From positions 188,984-252,983 of the forward strand of contig NRSV01000009.1 in the NCBI GenBank assembly GCA_002286855.1: DNA of 64,000 nt, read 5' to 3'. The notes below the pieces were generated by a model. That model was not told where the DNA came from and made no database searches. It saw only the letters and a list, made by a program, of their open reading frames with translations. Source of the stretch: Bipolaris cookei (taxonomy: Eukaryota > Ascomycota > Dothideomycetes > Pleosporales > Pleosporaceae). This document shows positions 47,232 through 58,946 of this stretch, piece by piece (the stretch's first letter is position 1; each line of letters begins with the position of its first letter). The translations under genes were made by a program, and so were the position numbers.

Positions 47232-48245
47232 TTAAAAAGTAACAACACCAACACCAGCGCTCTTGGCCACGATGCTGCAGACACTGGCTGCAGAGTCAAC
47301 AGTGTATTTGTAGCTGGGCGTGAAAGTGCCCTGCTTGGTAATCTGGGTAGGGCTGTTGCTGAAAATATTGTTCTTCTCCGTCGCAAAGCCCTCCTCATCA
47401 GAGTCGAGGTTGGTCACGACCGACTTGGCAACGTTGGTGAAGGAGTTTGACTCAACGAGCACTTGAGCACCCATGCGCGAGTTGATACCGGAAATGCCGC
47501 CGTTGAAGCACGAGTTGTAGATGTGGCCTGTGCCGAAGCGGATGGAGGGCAGACGCGAGTTGACTGCGGTGAAGGAGTTGTGATGGTATGTCACGCGCAG
47601 CTTGCCCTTGTCTACTGCTCCGTTGTTGTCGGAGTGGCCGACGAGGGAACCCTTCCACTGGCGGGTGTGTTAGCATCGCTTATACTGATATCCTTTTTAT
47701 AGTAAATAAGAACTTACGTGGTCGTGGAAATTGTTCCATGAGAAAGTCAAAAAGTCGGATCCAGACTTTGCATCCAAGAGACCATCGTACTTGTCCTTGT
47801 CGCCAGTGATACCAACGCTGGAGAAGTCGTTGTGGTCAATCCAGACCTTGGTGGTGCCCTCAATATCGATGAGGTCTTTGCCCTCGGGTGCACGGTAAAA
47901 CTTCAGGTTACGGACAATGATGTTGGATGTCTTATAGAAGCGGAAACCACCGTCGGTAATTCCGGCGTCCTTGCCTACACCGAGAATGGAGGTGCCGGGG
48001 ATATCGAAGCGGACAATGCCGCAGCCCGTGAGCGTACCCTTGATCTTGATGACACCTCCGACCTTGGCGGCAGCAGTCAGGCCAGCGCAGTTGGTGACAG
48101 TGGTACCGGCTCCGCTTCCTCCTCCTGTGGTGCCCGCACCAAAACCAACAAGCTCGTCAACGGCGGCAGCACGCTTCTCCATGGGAGCGCCATAGGCGGT
48201 GAAAGCAGCTGTCAAAGCCACAGTGGCAGCCTCGAAGAAACGCAT
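47232..48245 (-). CDS. Pectate lyase, PL1 family
   Basis: Exons 47718-48245 and 47232-47657, with a 60-bp intron (GTAAGT...CCAG), encode 317 residues. Residues 1-19 are a signal peptide, followed by a KR site (MEKR) that probably ends a propeptide. The rest is a right-handed beta-helix PL1 domain. It has the calcium-site motifs WIDHNDFSS and DGLLDAKSGSDF and the catalytic region RLPSIRFGTGHIYNS with the RxPxxR pattern. The enzyme cleaves de-esterified pectate by beta-elimination outside the cell. Length and motifs match fungal pectate lyases used in plant-tissue degradation. Confidence 0.95.
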
Positions 48246-50632
48246 TTTGATGTCTTGACAAGGAATGGACTAAATTGAACGAAGAAGAATAGATATAGGT
48301 GTAAAGATCGACTTGCAGAAAAAGGATTGAGATATATACAAGGATCCAGCGGTTACGTTAAACAGACCTACTAAAAAGAAGGACAGAAGCAAGCTACAAC
48401 ATATGTATCTTTATAGTAATCCATATAATCTACTACGACCTATGTCGGTTAAAATTAACAGAACGGATGCCGTGCAAAATGTGGAGCAGCCATTTACTAA
48501 TTGGGGTCCCCAGTGAGCAGTTTCTCCGCAAGTATACGAATTCAAGCTTGGCTTCTAGGGGAGACCTTTTCGCAACCGCCAATATCCACCAAGCATGTCA
48601 AGCCATGGCGGTCTTGTGCGTATCCACTTGATGGAGTTCTAGAAGCCTAGTTCGCTTGGAAACCTGGGGTACGTGCCTAGGGGGCGGCGGGAGTGTTCCC
48701 TTTCAAAAGCCGATCATTCTCAATAGGTGCGTAAAGTGGGAGCTTGTTTCTGTTAGCTTGTTTCCGAATGATTTCTAGAGTAGAAAGGTAATCTAGCAGT
48801 TGAAGGTGTCACCAATTGACTATGCTGTTAAGAAATCTTGGCTGCGTCTTGATGGCAAAAGAACCACCAATGGGAAAAACTCGGAAATGAAGATCCCCAT
48901 TCCGGACCAGTGGACGATATGGGAGTGGTTGCCATTTGGGACATTGTTGGGACATATATTGGAGTCGAGCTGACGACACCAGTCTTACCTCGGTCATGCT
49001 ACGGGCATACAAATGTCAGCAAGGGCATACGCGTTTCAGTTGGGGAACACGTTTCAGCAGTTGCAGTCTTGCCTGCTACTGCTGAGTATATAGCTACGTC
49101 GATAGCCCAGTAACTAGTCGAATGAGTCAAGTTTTCATTTTAGTGTTTTATGCAACTGCAGTTATTTGACTCAATTAAGGCCTTTGCCGTGCCAACAGGC
49201 ATTTAAGCAACGACGAACAGTAGATGGAATAATGTGATGGCGTGAACAATAGAGTATGGTCCAACACGTTGACTGCATTCTGTGGTGGGAAAGATGGAGA
49301 AATCGCAATTTAATGTAACACAAGGGGCGGCACTTAGTAAACGCTTCGGTTACTATTTTCGTATCTCACACGATTTACATATTAGCGTGGAACTAATTCT
49401 CATAGAAATGCCGGCCAAGTTCTACCATTAGCCGAAATGCTCACGAACAGTGATGCCGAAGTTGTTCTACTTGAAATCTATTTAACAAAAATGTTGAACG
49501 CCATCAGCTTCTAATTCCTCAACCGTAAGATATGCATTCCAGGGAACATTCACAAATTCTGCGAACACAATCATTGAGTCGGGACCAACTTGGCAACGTC
49601 CCGCCCAGAAGCGTCCGAGTAACGTCCAATCCGATTTTGGCTATTGACCCTGTGACTTGAGTCGTGTTCTGTTTGAGGTTGAGCGAGCTAAGTGATACTT
49701 TTTCTCGTCAATATTTTCTAGCATCCGGTCTTTCCAATGCCCATAAATCATCTGTGGTCTTCAGCCTTGATGTCGGCATACGCCTTATTCAATGGGATCA
49801 GCTGACAAAAGCTGCCCGTCTCGAGGTATCTCGGTTCTTTCCATCACTGCATTGTTTCCTCATGCATGACAAAGAACTTCTCAAGTCTGACGTGCAATAT
49901 GCGTTGAACGTAATTACCGGACGTTTTTTTTTCAAAAAAGTGTATTGTAAGAAAATTGTTAGCAGTGATGTGAGCAAAGACGTTAAACATGCGAGATTGT
50001 GGCTTTGCTTTCGTTGGCGGATCAGACTCGATTTGAACAGTTACTATTTATTAAAGCAGTCTGTTACACTACCTAATCAAACCGGTCGCGCTAGAATACT
50101 GTAGCGGAGGGACCCGTCTTCGATAGAAAAAAACGGGATCTTGCACCCCGTATACTTGGGTATTCGGACGACTTTTGGTCGAGTCATACACTCATTGCCA
50201 GCGCTGCATGGATGATTCGTTTTAATACTGCTGGCGATTGGTACGTTAAGGTGGCGTAATGAAAGATTAGCTAATATTTGTGTACTACTGTTAGAATTCG
50301 GTCCCTTTAGTAGTATGACTACTATAGGTAACTAAGTAGGAGTGGCAAGGTGGGTAGTTCTAACGTCTACTATTCGGCATATCCACTGTGTTGTTGTCTA
50401 TGTACTACGCGTACCCGACAACGTGTATTGTGTGCACACGCGCAGCACTGGCCACCGCGTGGCGCCATTCTCTCGCCCAGGCTCTGAACTTTCTTCTACC
50501 AACCTGGACTGGACTCGCATATTCTCAACAACTAATAATGTTGCTTGATTTGTCGGCTGCTCTATGTATCAAATTAGCCTCAAAAATAATTAACACGCTG
50601 TCATTGTCTTCTTGGATCCGCTTCTACGCTGC
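48246..50632. other. Intergenic 2.4 kb, degenerate
   Basis: No supportable gene. A 146-codon plus-strand frame at 49664-50104 has no recognisable features. The sequence is AT-rich and may include transposon debris, but I found no terminal repeats. Confidence 0.45.
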
Positions 50633-52066
50633 TCATGGTGACCGCAATTCAACCAAAGCATCCTCGAAGGAGCTGTTGTCGTTAGCCGGTACCGACGTCG
50701 TCTCCGAACCTGATTCCGATCTTAATTGCGCATTACTTAGCGCCGATTCTTTCTGACGAAAATCAGTGTGAATAGGTGCTATGGTAACATTTCTTCGACC
50801 TTGTAAGCTCCCTGATGGTGGCAGTGATGACAACGGTGGTACATCTCCTTCACGGTCAGCGTAAGTGCGACTTGTAAAACTGGTAGAGGATAAAGCTGGT
50901 GTTTCTCTACCACTTTGGTATTCATCTTCTTGCAGTTCATCGCGCAGGTTGCATGATATTTCAGGTGATGGCTGTGCAGAGGCGCCGATCGTAGGAGGCA
51001 AAGAATGATCAACAATTTGGTTGGGTAGACAGTCTTCTGTCTCACCTTTGCCAGTGTCGTTTGTACCAAGGTTGTTCTTCCCTATGGCTGTGTCACCGCG
51101 GAAAATGTAGCGCCATTCCTCCGCGTTGAGCGTTCTGCAGAGGATTGCCTTGTCATCTTGCTTGGCCAATCTTTTCAAAACCATTTTTATCTCTTTTTGG
51201 CTAAGAATGTTTGCCAGTTGGCCTTCGCGGATAAGCAGATGGCGCACAGGTCTGCCTATTTTTCCACCTATCTCTGCCTGTTGCTTTGCGGCGCGCTTCA
51301 TGCAATCACGGTAGGGTGTCCAATGACCACCTTTCACATTTTCCCAATCATTGTCTTCAGAGTCGAGCTCACGTAGAATCTTACAGGCTTCCTCTTTCTT
51401 GTGGATCCATCTATCGTAGTGCTGTGTGACGATCTGCAGCAGAAAACGTACGTCTTCCCGTTCATTTGGATGCAGTCCTCTGTAGTGAAAGTTGTTGTGA
51501 TTGTTCACATTATTTGGTGTATCGAGTTTGATTGCATTCCCAAAATGCGTCTTGGCAGCCTCCCAATCTCCCAAGCCGCCGCAACCACGTCCAGTCCAGT
51601 ACTCACTGCGTGCTTGCAAAGTAATGTTTTCAAATCCTTCTGCGAGCTTTCTGGCTTTGGAGGCAAAGCGATAGATCTTACAGTAGTGCGTATGTATCTC
51701 CGATTTCACCTCATCCGTTCGGGGTTTGCGCTCCAAGATATCCAATACAGACTGCAGTACCTGACAGCGAAGTATGAGCAAGTGAAACTGCATTAGAAGC
51801 ACATGGCTCTTGTGCGTATCGTGTTCTTTAAGGGTCTCATCAAGAGGTGCGCCATCGATGGAGCCCGGAAGACCGCTCGGAGAGAGATGATTTACTGTTT
51901 GAGAAAGTGAATGAAATGCTGAACCGTGGTTGGATAATGTACTCTCGCCGGCTGAACCTATGGAAGTGTTCATGATTTCGTTGAGGTAAGTGTACACTTT
52001 TTCTTTGAATGAGGGAGTATCTTGATCCAAGGCACTACGGTGATCTGAAGCGGCAAGAGATGGCAT
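50633..52066 (-). CDS. Hypothetical helical (TPR-like) protein
   Basis: An uninterrupted 477-residue frame. The N-terminal third is acidic and Ser-rich. Residues about 90-180 look like paired helices, including GDWEAAKTHFGNAIKLD, close to the TPR consensus. The next ~120 residues are helical and charged. The C-terminal third is Ser/Pro-rich and disordered. I see no catalytic motif or membrane segment. The start is the first ATG in a long open frame; an N-terminal extension is not visible. Function unknown; a scaffold role would fit helical repeats. Confidence 0.6.
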   Translation of the reverse strand: MPSLAASDHRSALDQDTPSFKEKVYTYLNEIMNTSIGSAGESTLSNHGSAFHSLSQTVNHLSPSGLPGSIDGAPLDETLKEHDTHKSHVLLMQFHLLILRCQVLQSVLDILERKPRTDEVKSEIHTHYCKIYRFASKARKLAEGFENITLQARSEYWTGRGCGGLGDWEAAKTHFGNAIKLDTPNNVNNHNNFHYRGLHPNEREDVRFLLQIVTQHYDRWIHKKEEACKILRELDSEDNDWENVKGGHWTPYRDCMKRAAKQQAEIGGKIGRPVRHLLIREGQLANILSQKEIKMVLKRLAKQDDKAILCRTLNAEEWRYIFRGDTAIGKNNLGTNDTGKGETEDCLPNQIVDHSLPPTIGASAQPSPEISCNLRDELQEDEYQSGRETPALSSTSFTSRTYADREGDVPPLSSLPPSGSLQGRRNVTIAPIHTDFRQKESALSNAQLRSESGSETTSVPANDNSSFEDALVELRSP

Positions 52067-52574
52067 GTTGTCTTAGATCATTCTTGTATTAGGAGGTTCA
52101 GAGTATCTTGTCTACAACAAGCAAGTAAAATTCAGCGCATCCCTCAAATCCACAAATTTTTTAGCACCAAATAACAATGTCTTCAGGACATGATAGGCCC
52201 GGTGTATGTGTCTTTGAAGATGTGTTTCTTTGTCGTAAAGAGAGCGCTTATCCAAGATTACGATGATGCAGCAATAAAGAACATTGATTTCATTCAGAGC
52301 ATCAACTGTATGAGAATTGCAAATTTAATCCTTGCGAGTAAAGGTAAGATGATGAATAGATGTTCTGCCAGTCTCCTGGTTGTGCTGCTAATAGTACTCG
52401 CACAAAGCCCATCGAGTCCTACAGGTGCCGCCTGTCTCTTGCTGATTAGCTTACATGGTGGTATCCCTCGCTTCTCGCTTTTACCTAACGATACGGTACA
52501 GACATTCGTCTCGCCTTGGCGGCAGCGCGCAGCCTGAGTCGTGCACTAGTATGTCGACATTTGTTCTAGATACG
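52067..52574. other. Intergenic 510 bp
   Basis: No gene seen. A 115-codon plus-strand frame here lacks protein-like composition. Confidence 0.45.
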
Positions 52575-53423
52575 TTAGCACGAGTTGACGACGACCAAGG
52601 CTAAGGCAGCGCCGCGTACGTCTGTGGCTTTTTCCTCGAGTTGCACAAGTAGACCTTCTATGTTACGGTTCTCATCAAAGCCCGATCGGCGCTTGGCACA
52701 ACGCAGTAGGTCCAGTTCGTCGTCGTAAGACTTGCGGACCGTGCTCACTTGGGGCAAGAGTAGGTTGTCATGGCTGCTAGTGGTGCTCAACGCGCCGGAA
52801 GCTTGATGGAGTGCACGAAGGTCATGGCGAAGTAAATTCTGCTGGTGCTGTATCTTGGGCAGGAAGCTTTCCAGTTCGGTGAGACGGCTGCAAAGCTCTA
52901 TGGCTTCGCTGCAGACCGCGAGTGCGTCAAGCATGTCATCGGGTCCTGATGCTCTGAGGATATTGCTCTTCAGTAGGAGACCCTCTGCGCGGGCTTTGGG
53001 GCTAAGAGGACCACGTAGTAGTCGCTCAACTTCAGAGAGAGCAATGCCGTAGTTTCTCTGATCGGCACACTCATGCACTATGTTGAACAGTAAATTGACG
53101 CATCCTTCAGCAGCTGACGGTGAGCATTCTGCACGGATGCCATGTGGGGGATAAACCGTGGCGGTGCCAAAGGGGCTTTCGGAGCCGTCAGAGGGGTGGG
53201 ATGGAGAAATGTTAGTCAAGGCTAAGGCAGCGTGGCCTCGATGCTGCTGGGCTCGCTCATTCTCTAGCTCGGCTTGCGTAGCGAAGCAGACATCCTGAAG
53301 CTCGCGCAGACGAGCAGTCTGGGCCTCGAAGGCAGCTTTGTACTGACAGGCGACTGCCTGCCAGGTATCTCGGTCCACCTTGAGGTCACGGACAATGTGC
53401 TGAATGCAGAAAATTCCGTCCAT
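52575..53423 (-). CDS. Hypothetical coiled-coil/TPR-like protein
   Basis: An uninterrupted 282-residue frame. Residues about 10-65 are a long helix with coiled-coil-like spacing (QTARLRELQ...ELENERAQQ). Residues about 105-200 resemble TPR helices (ECADQRNYGIALSEVERLL, KARAEGLLLKSNILRA, ALAVCSEAIELCSRL). It is close to the other helical gene and on the same strand, but I see no direct similarity between them. Function unknown. Confidence 0.55.
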   Translation of the reverse strand: MDGIFCIQHIVRDLKVDRDTWQAVACQYKAAFEAQTARLRELQDVCFATQAELENERAQQHRGHAALALTNISPSHPSDGSESPFGTATVYPPHGIRAECSPSAAEGCVNLLFNIVHECADQRNYGIALSEVERLLRGPLSPKARAEGLLLKSNILRASGPDDMLDALAVCSEAIELCSRLTELESFLPKIQHQQNLLRHDLRALHQASGALSTTSSHDNLLLPQVSTVRKSYDDELDLLRCAKRRSGFDENRNIEGLLVQLEEKATDVRGAALALVVVNSC

Positions 53424-53558
53424 TGTGGTGAACGAGGGTATGTGCTTGGAGATAACAGTGTTTGCCCTGAGGGCGGGTGGTGACGTGATGGTGGCCCCGC
53501 CATCCAGGGCAGTGTGCTGTGGTGTTGAGACAGGCAGGCACCACCAAGGCCCGCCCCG

Positions 53559-54727
53559 TCAAATGTTGAAGCCGCCATGGCGCGATGCTTCGACAAACCT
53601 CCACAGGCCAGCTTCTTGTGCTGCCCTCTTCACAGATGCAACCGCATCCAGATGCACAGGACGATTAATGTCTGCATACCGAACTTGGTCGCCAGCATCC
53701 GACGACGGCTCACCGTCAGAGTTTGCGCGACCGCGACGTGGCTTACCCACATGAGCTCTTGGGAAGTATTGCTCCATAATGTGCACCATCAGGTCCTTGC
53801 TAACATTCTGCGCAAGCCACCTCACAATCTCCTGGCCTTCGTCTTCCATGCCTGGCATGACCAGGTGTCGCACAATGACGCCCTTCTTGGCTATGCCATC
53901 TGCAGTAAAGCAGAGATCGCCAACCTGCTTGTGCATAGCCTTGATGCTCTCCATAGCCGCTTCGGTGTACTTGTCTGCCTTAAGCAGACGCCTGCTCGTC
54001 GTGTCACGCCACACCTTGAAGTCAGGCATGTAAATATCTACCAGTCCGTCAAGCAAACTGATGCTCTCGAGCGAATCAAACGCCGATGTATTGTAAATGA
54101 TAGGTAAGCGTAGGCCAAGTTCGCGCGCGTGCAGTATGCTCAGTACCACCTGTGGCACCACATGTTCTGGCGTGACGAGGTTGATGTTGTGGACGCGGCC
54201 AACATCTTGCAGCTTCATGTACCATTCGGCAAGACCCTCGGGTGTCAGGTCAAATCCGTTGCGCGTATGTGAGATGTCATGGTTCTTTGCGCAGTATTAG
54301 CACATGCCAACGGCGAGTCGTCTTCTGCACGAGCAGCGCATACCTGGCAAAAAACACAACGAAGGTTACAGCCACTAAAAAAGACGCTTCCCGAGCCATT
54401 GTGGCCTTGGATGAATGGCTCCTCGCCAAAATGCGGCGCTATTGTTCCTACCTTGACCGTCTCTGCACCGATCAGGCACACTCCCGTCTTCTCGTAACGG
54501 TTGACGCCGCAAAGGCGGGGGCATAAGTTGCATTCGCGCAGGTGCGCATAGGCCAGCGATCGCTTCTTAGACGCATCCACAGAAGACAGCAGATGATAAC
54601 GGGGGATATAGTCATCGATGAGGTATGGCGGCGCAAGGTACAGGCTACGGCGCATCGAGGGGCGCCTTGGCCGTAGGCATGCTGAGGAGGGCTTCAAAAC
54701 GGACCGTAATCTGGATAGCAGCGCCAT
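53559..54727 (-). CDS. PflX-like radical SAM protein
   Basis: Exons 54344-54727 and 53559-54284, with a 59-bp intron (GTATGC...AAAG) that keeps frame; 369 residues. The frame is open upstream to 54904, but the ATG at 54727 gives a start close to the conserved region. The N-terminal part has the motif CNLCPRLCGVNR...GVC. The radical SAM cluster motif CxxxCxxC is in GCNLRCVFCQ, with the splice right after it, and NHDISHT follows. Later segments (LPIIYNTSAFDS, DIYMPDFKVW, VIVRHLVMPGMEDE) match the pyruvate-formate-lyase-activating-enzyme-related PflX family (COG1313 type). It should bind a 4Fe-4S cluster and S-adenosylmethionine; the reaction in this family is unknown to me. A bacterial origin is possible but not shown. 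Confidence 0.85.
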
Positions 54728-55426
54728 ACTGGCAGGGGGAATACTGTGCTCATTGGTACGAGGCCAGATTGGGTGTACAAGAAACAAAGAAACAAGTCGC
54801 GGTTGCGACAACGAGCCATCTCTGATGTCAGCCATACCAGCCCCACTTGCCGAGGCTGGTTTGATTTGACAACTGCAGAGCGTCGTCCACCACCATCCTC
54901 TCATTCCGCACTAACACTAGCCTGCGTAGGACAGCTACTAGATACACAAACCCATCAGCAACTTCTCGCCGGCACCCAAGGACATTGCAAAGCTGCGCTG
55001 TTCTTGTGTCAACGTGATGCAGCTTCTCCAGACCAGACCTTGTGGAATCAAATCATTGCGCACACAAACGCCACATTACAAGAGTAGTGCTCTGGCTTAC
55101 TATAGTTGCCCATTTGGTACACAATATCTGCCACCATTGTGACGTTCAAGGTATCAACTGCCTCCCGTCGGGCGAACACGTGAATGACAGCTCCTTTGTG
55201 CCCTGTAGTATCATCACCACGAGCATCACCAAAATCACTTGCACAACAGAGCCGGATCACTTAGTCTAACATCAACCGTGGAAGTGCGACTGTGCCTATG
55301 TTACACCAATTACCCAACTTTATTTCTCAGTTGCAGCATCTCTGCCAACAGACCTACATAATCTTAGCATACACATGTCCAATCTTGCGCTGCCTCCATT
55401 GCTCATCTAGTTCATCCAGATACAAA
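54728..55426. other. Intergenic 700 bp
   Basis: The divergent region between the radical SAM gene and the But2-like gene. A minus-strand frame extends upstream of the radical SAM start, but I treat it as leader. Confidence 0.45.
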
Positions 55427-56054
55427 ATGCGTCTACGTACTCTTCTCCCAGTCATCTTTGGGCTTCCAGTCTTTGCAACACTCATCAACACGCAGTATCC
55501 GGTACTCCTCCTTCTTCTCAAGAAATCTCAACCGGATATTGCATTCCCTACTCAGAAAGATGCCACTGTCAGCTACAGCGTATGACACGAGACCAAGCCC
55601 TGCTGCTTATTGCATGATAGCTGACAATGGAACAAAGAACAAGACTGGGAACGAACAGTGGACCGCTGTTAGCTTCTATGTCCCCGACAACAATGCCAAC
55701 ATCTGCCGCCTTCGATTCTTAATCAACACTGATCCTTACAAGAATGCTCCGTTTAGTCTCAACGGCGAACCTCCTTTCGTTATTGACATTTCACGTGTCG
55801 AACCTAAACTCGAAAACGGGCGTACCACCTGGAACAACAAGCCCTCGATCATTGAGCTCTACGACACCTACGTCTTGTCCACGACTGGTGCGAGCGAGAT
55901 CCAGAGTAAATGGTTTGCATGCCCAAGAAGAGAGATTGCCCAATTTTTCATTCACTCGGCCAATATGAGAGATCTACAGGTGTCTTGGTACGAGCTGAAC
56001 TACGAACCTGAGTATGGCGGTCCGCATGGTGTTGTGCTTGAATTACATAGTTGA
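55427..56054 (+). CDS. Secreted But2-domain-like protein
   Basis: Proposed exons 55427-55494 and 55556-56054, joined by a 61-bp intron (GTATCC...TCAG), give 188 residues. The first exon encodes a signal-peptide-like leader (MRLRTLLPVIFGLPVFATL). The second encodes a beta-rich domain with C-x-L-x-F (NICRLRFLIN), FVIDISRVEP and TTWNNKP, the pattern of the But2 C-terminal domain found in fungal secreted proteins. The join was chosen because it is the only in-frame GT-AG pair I found. Without it the leader frame reads through to a stop at 55585 and the domain sits in another frame. A frameshift remains possible. Confidence 0.55.
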
Positions 56055-58946
56055 GTCCACCATCATTGCGTCAATGTTTGCCCGGAAGTAATATACACAA
56101 TTCAGGTCCATATTATGCACTTTACTTGTTTCATTAATGCACCTGCAAATACTTCATGTTGTGCCCTTGCCATCCTTTCACAAAAGTAAGGCTGTGTTAT
56201 GAACAGACCGTAACACCAATGACTGCGGTTTTTTATTCAACCTCTGTCCATGTCTACAGCCTATTTTCTCCAATTACCATTGCAATGTTTTCAAAAGCTA
56301 CCTTTTCCGCAAGTCGCAAGGTTCCCATTATCAACTTCGATTTTTGGTTTCGTGACGAGCTGTCACTGATACTGGTGCGGTCACGGACACCGTTTTGTTG
56401 GCTTTCCTATTGCCTTCATGAATTGCGTCTTTTGAAACCACCGTCTTAAAGCTTTCCGTATTTGCAATATAACATTTTCAACCCTAATGCCTTTTCCAGG
56501 GGAAGAATTCCTGTTTGAGAAGGCATTCTTGCCACAACCGGCGAGATTGCGCAAGCGGAACCCGAATTTGGCGAGCTTCGCCCTCCCCCTGGGATCGCTT
56601 GCACTCCCAGCAGCATATAAATGATGTTGTATAGGAAGCACAGACTTTTTGCCATATGTTGCTACAACACATGCGTACATTTGGAATCGCGAAAACCAGA
56701 AGTATCTCATTTTAGCAGATGGTGCAACAATGTGAAGCGCGGGAGAGATAACTCAAGATTAAAAGGTATGCTGTCATATCAAAGACGATCCACGCCCGAG
56801 TCCCATGTACACATCTTTCATCGATATCGAAGGTTAAGGCTAAGAGTACAAGAACGTCCTGGCAACAACACTGCCCAAGCATCATGAGAAGCTGCATAGT
56901 CTTATCGTGAAAGCGACTTCTTACTATGATGACACTGGATCGACGCATCGCTCTAAACAGTAGTCGGCCATGTTCCATCCATTGTGCGCGCCTCAGGTGA
57001 AATCGACGACCTGGTCCATGGCATAAGCCTAACAAAAGCAGCTGCCTGAGGAGAGGAAGCCAGCGAGTGAGGTGTACAGATACCCTACCACCATGACGCA
57101 CACACCGCATTGCTTCTTCAGAGGCTTCAAAGCTCTGGTCTGATGCAACACGAAATGAGTTTTTCGCGCAGTACATGCAGCTGGACATGACGTTTGGTCT
57201 CCTCAGAAACGGTGTGGAAACGCCGCAAAAGGATCGAGAGGCAAAATGCAGTGGATAGGCTGAAACCGGAGGCAGTGAGTAGGAAGCGGCTTGCCCGGAA
57301 ACTGAGTGAGGACTATCTCTTGGCGTTCACATTTGGGCAGGTTGTACGTATGGCGTTGTCTGTCAGGTGCTAAGCTGACAGCAATCGATATGTGTGAAAC
57401 CGCCAGTTGTCAGGGAAATGCCCCGCCACGTCGCCGGCGCCCCTGCAGTATCGACATATTTCGTGCTTACTGTGGATATACACACTTACGCAGGTATGTA
57501 CTACTGATGTAGTTACATGGAATGTCATCGACGCTGGGAAATATATAATATCTAGTCGAGGCTTGGCCATCATCAAATGTTTCTCCTCTTTCAGCCGTTG
57601 GATTTTCTGCACAGGCCTGCAGCGCAAATCCAAGCCTGTTCGGTGGGTACGATATCTTTTGCTTGTGCCTGCCTTGGCAACTTCTGTTCATCAATCTTGG
57701 TACAGGTCCACAATGCTTGTATGGCAAGCTTGTCAGTCTTAGAAGACTCTATATCATGTTGATGCAACTCAACGCAATCTTGCTCTTTACGAAGGTATAA
57801 AGAGCAGGCAGCAGAAGAAATCCACCCATTTCATGGCATCGCAATCTACCTTGCACAACTCGGGCCTTTACCATTACTAGCTAATCCATTGAAATACGTC
57901 ATCAATGTACAAATCTGGTCGTGCTCTCCAGGTTGTTCTACAGATACTTGATGGAAGACGAGATTGGCTCCGGTGTATGTAGGGTTGGGCGCCCTCGTTA
58001 ATCTCCGAGTTATCTGCAGGTCCAGTCTCGAAGACCTTTTGTTTTTCAATCTTCCCACTCAACTACTCCACTCCCCTCCAAAATTGCAATGATTCCAAAA
58101 AAAACACTCTGCGCCAATGTCGTTCCATTGGTTCCCAGAGAACAAGAGTAAGCAAATCGAATGAGGCAATGCTGACCATGGCCCCGATTCATTGCAGGCA
58201 AAGACACACAATACTTACTTACGATCGGGTTGGTGAGCAGCGCCACTGAGAATATGCCGCCGGCTCTTTGCATAGTCAAGCGTCGGACAACCTGAAACTT
58301 GGTGCATGTTCGCGACCGTTTCAATCCAGGCGCGCGGGCGCTTCGACTACATAAGACGACCCGTCTTTATTTCCCTTTGCGGCTAGCCTCCCAGGAACCC
58401 CGGCCACCAAGCTGTCAGTGTGCATGGTGCCCGCTGTCGCAGGAACGCCTTTGTTCACCCTGTCATATTTTAAAGAAACCTCCAGCCTTAGCTACTTGAC
58501 GCCTGCCTCTAAGTGGTGGAAAAAGCGACTAAGCATAACTGCAGGACCCACGCCGAGTCTGATATCGGCAAGTGACAGGGCGCGAAGCTATTGTTTTGAA
58601 TCACAAGCGAGGGTCAGCGCTGTTAAGAATTCAGTTCTATGGGGGTTTGTTTCATGCGTTTGATTAGCTATCAGATCCACACACGAAGCCTTCAAGGCGA
58701 GTAATGTCATGCCGCTTCATTGTATATAGGCATCAGCAGTGGTCTCCTTTCAAGCCTTTTTCTTTTCATCAAACTCACCGTTTCTTCACTTCCAACTCAC
58801 AGCTCCTTTCGTTTGCCATAGGTCTGAGACCTGCCATTCATTTTTTCCAGCAACCTACTTTCTTCACTCTCTTCTCAAAGAAGCTAGGCTTCAGATTCTC
58901 TGTACATCACCTATCGCTCTTCTCGAACAACAAACAATTCATCAGA
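56055..58946. other. Intergenic 2.9 kb with no clear gene
   Basis: The largest gap. Minus-strand frames at 56712-57188 and near 57370-57730 are Cys- and Leu-rich but do not look like real proteins. The final ~250 bases are the pyrimidine-rich leader of the next gene. Confidence 0.45.

Noticed and set aside
49664..50104. 146-codon plus-strand frame in the degenerate gap
   Set aside because: No signal peptide, motif or recognisable domain; AT-rich surroundings make chance frames likely.
56712..57188. 158-codon minus-strand frame, Cys- and Leu-rich
   Set aside because: Residue mix is typical of antisense or random reading, with no clear domain and stop-to-stop limits only.
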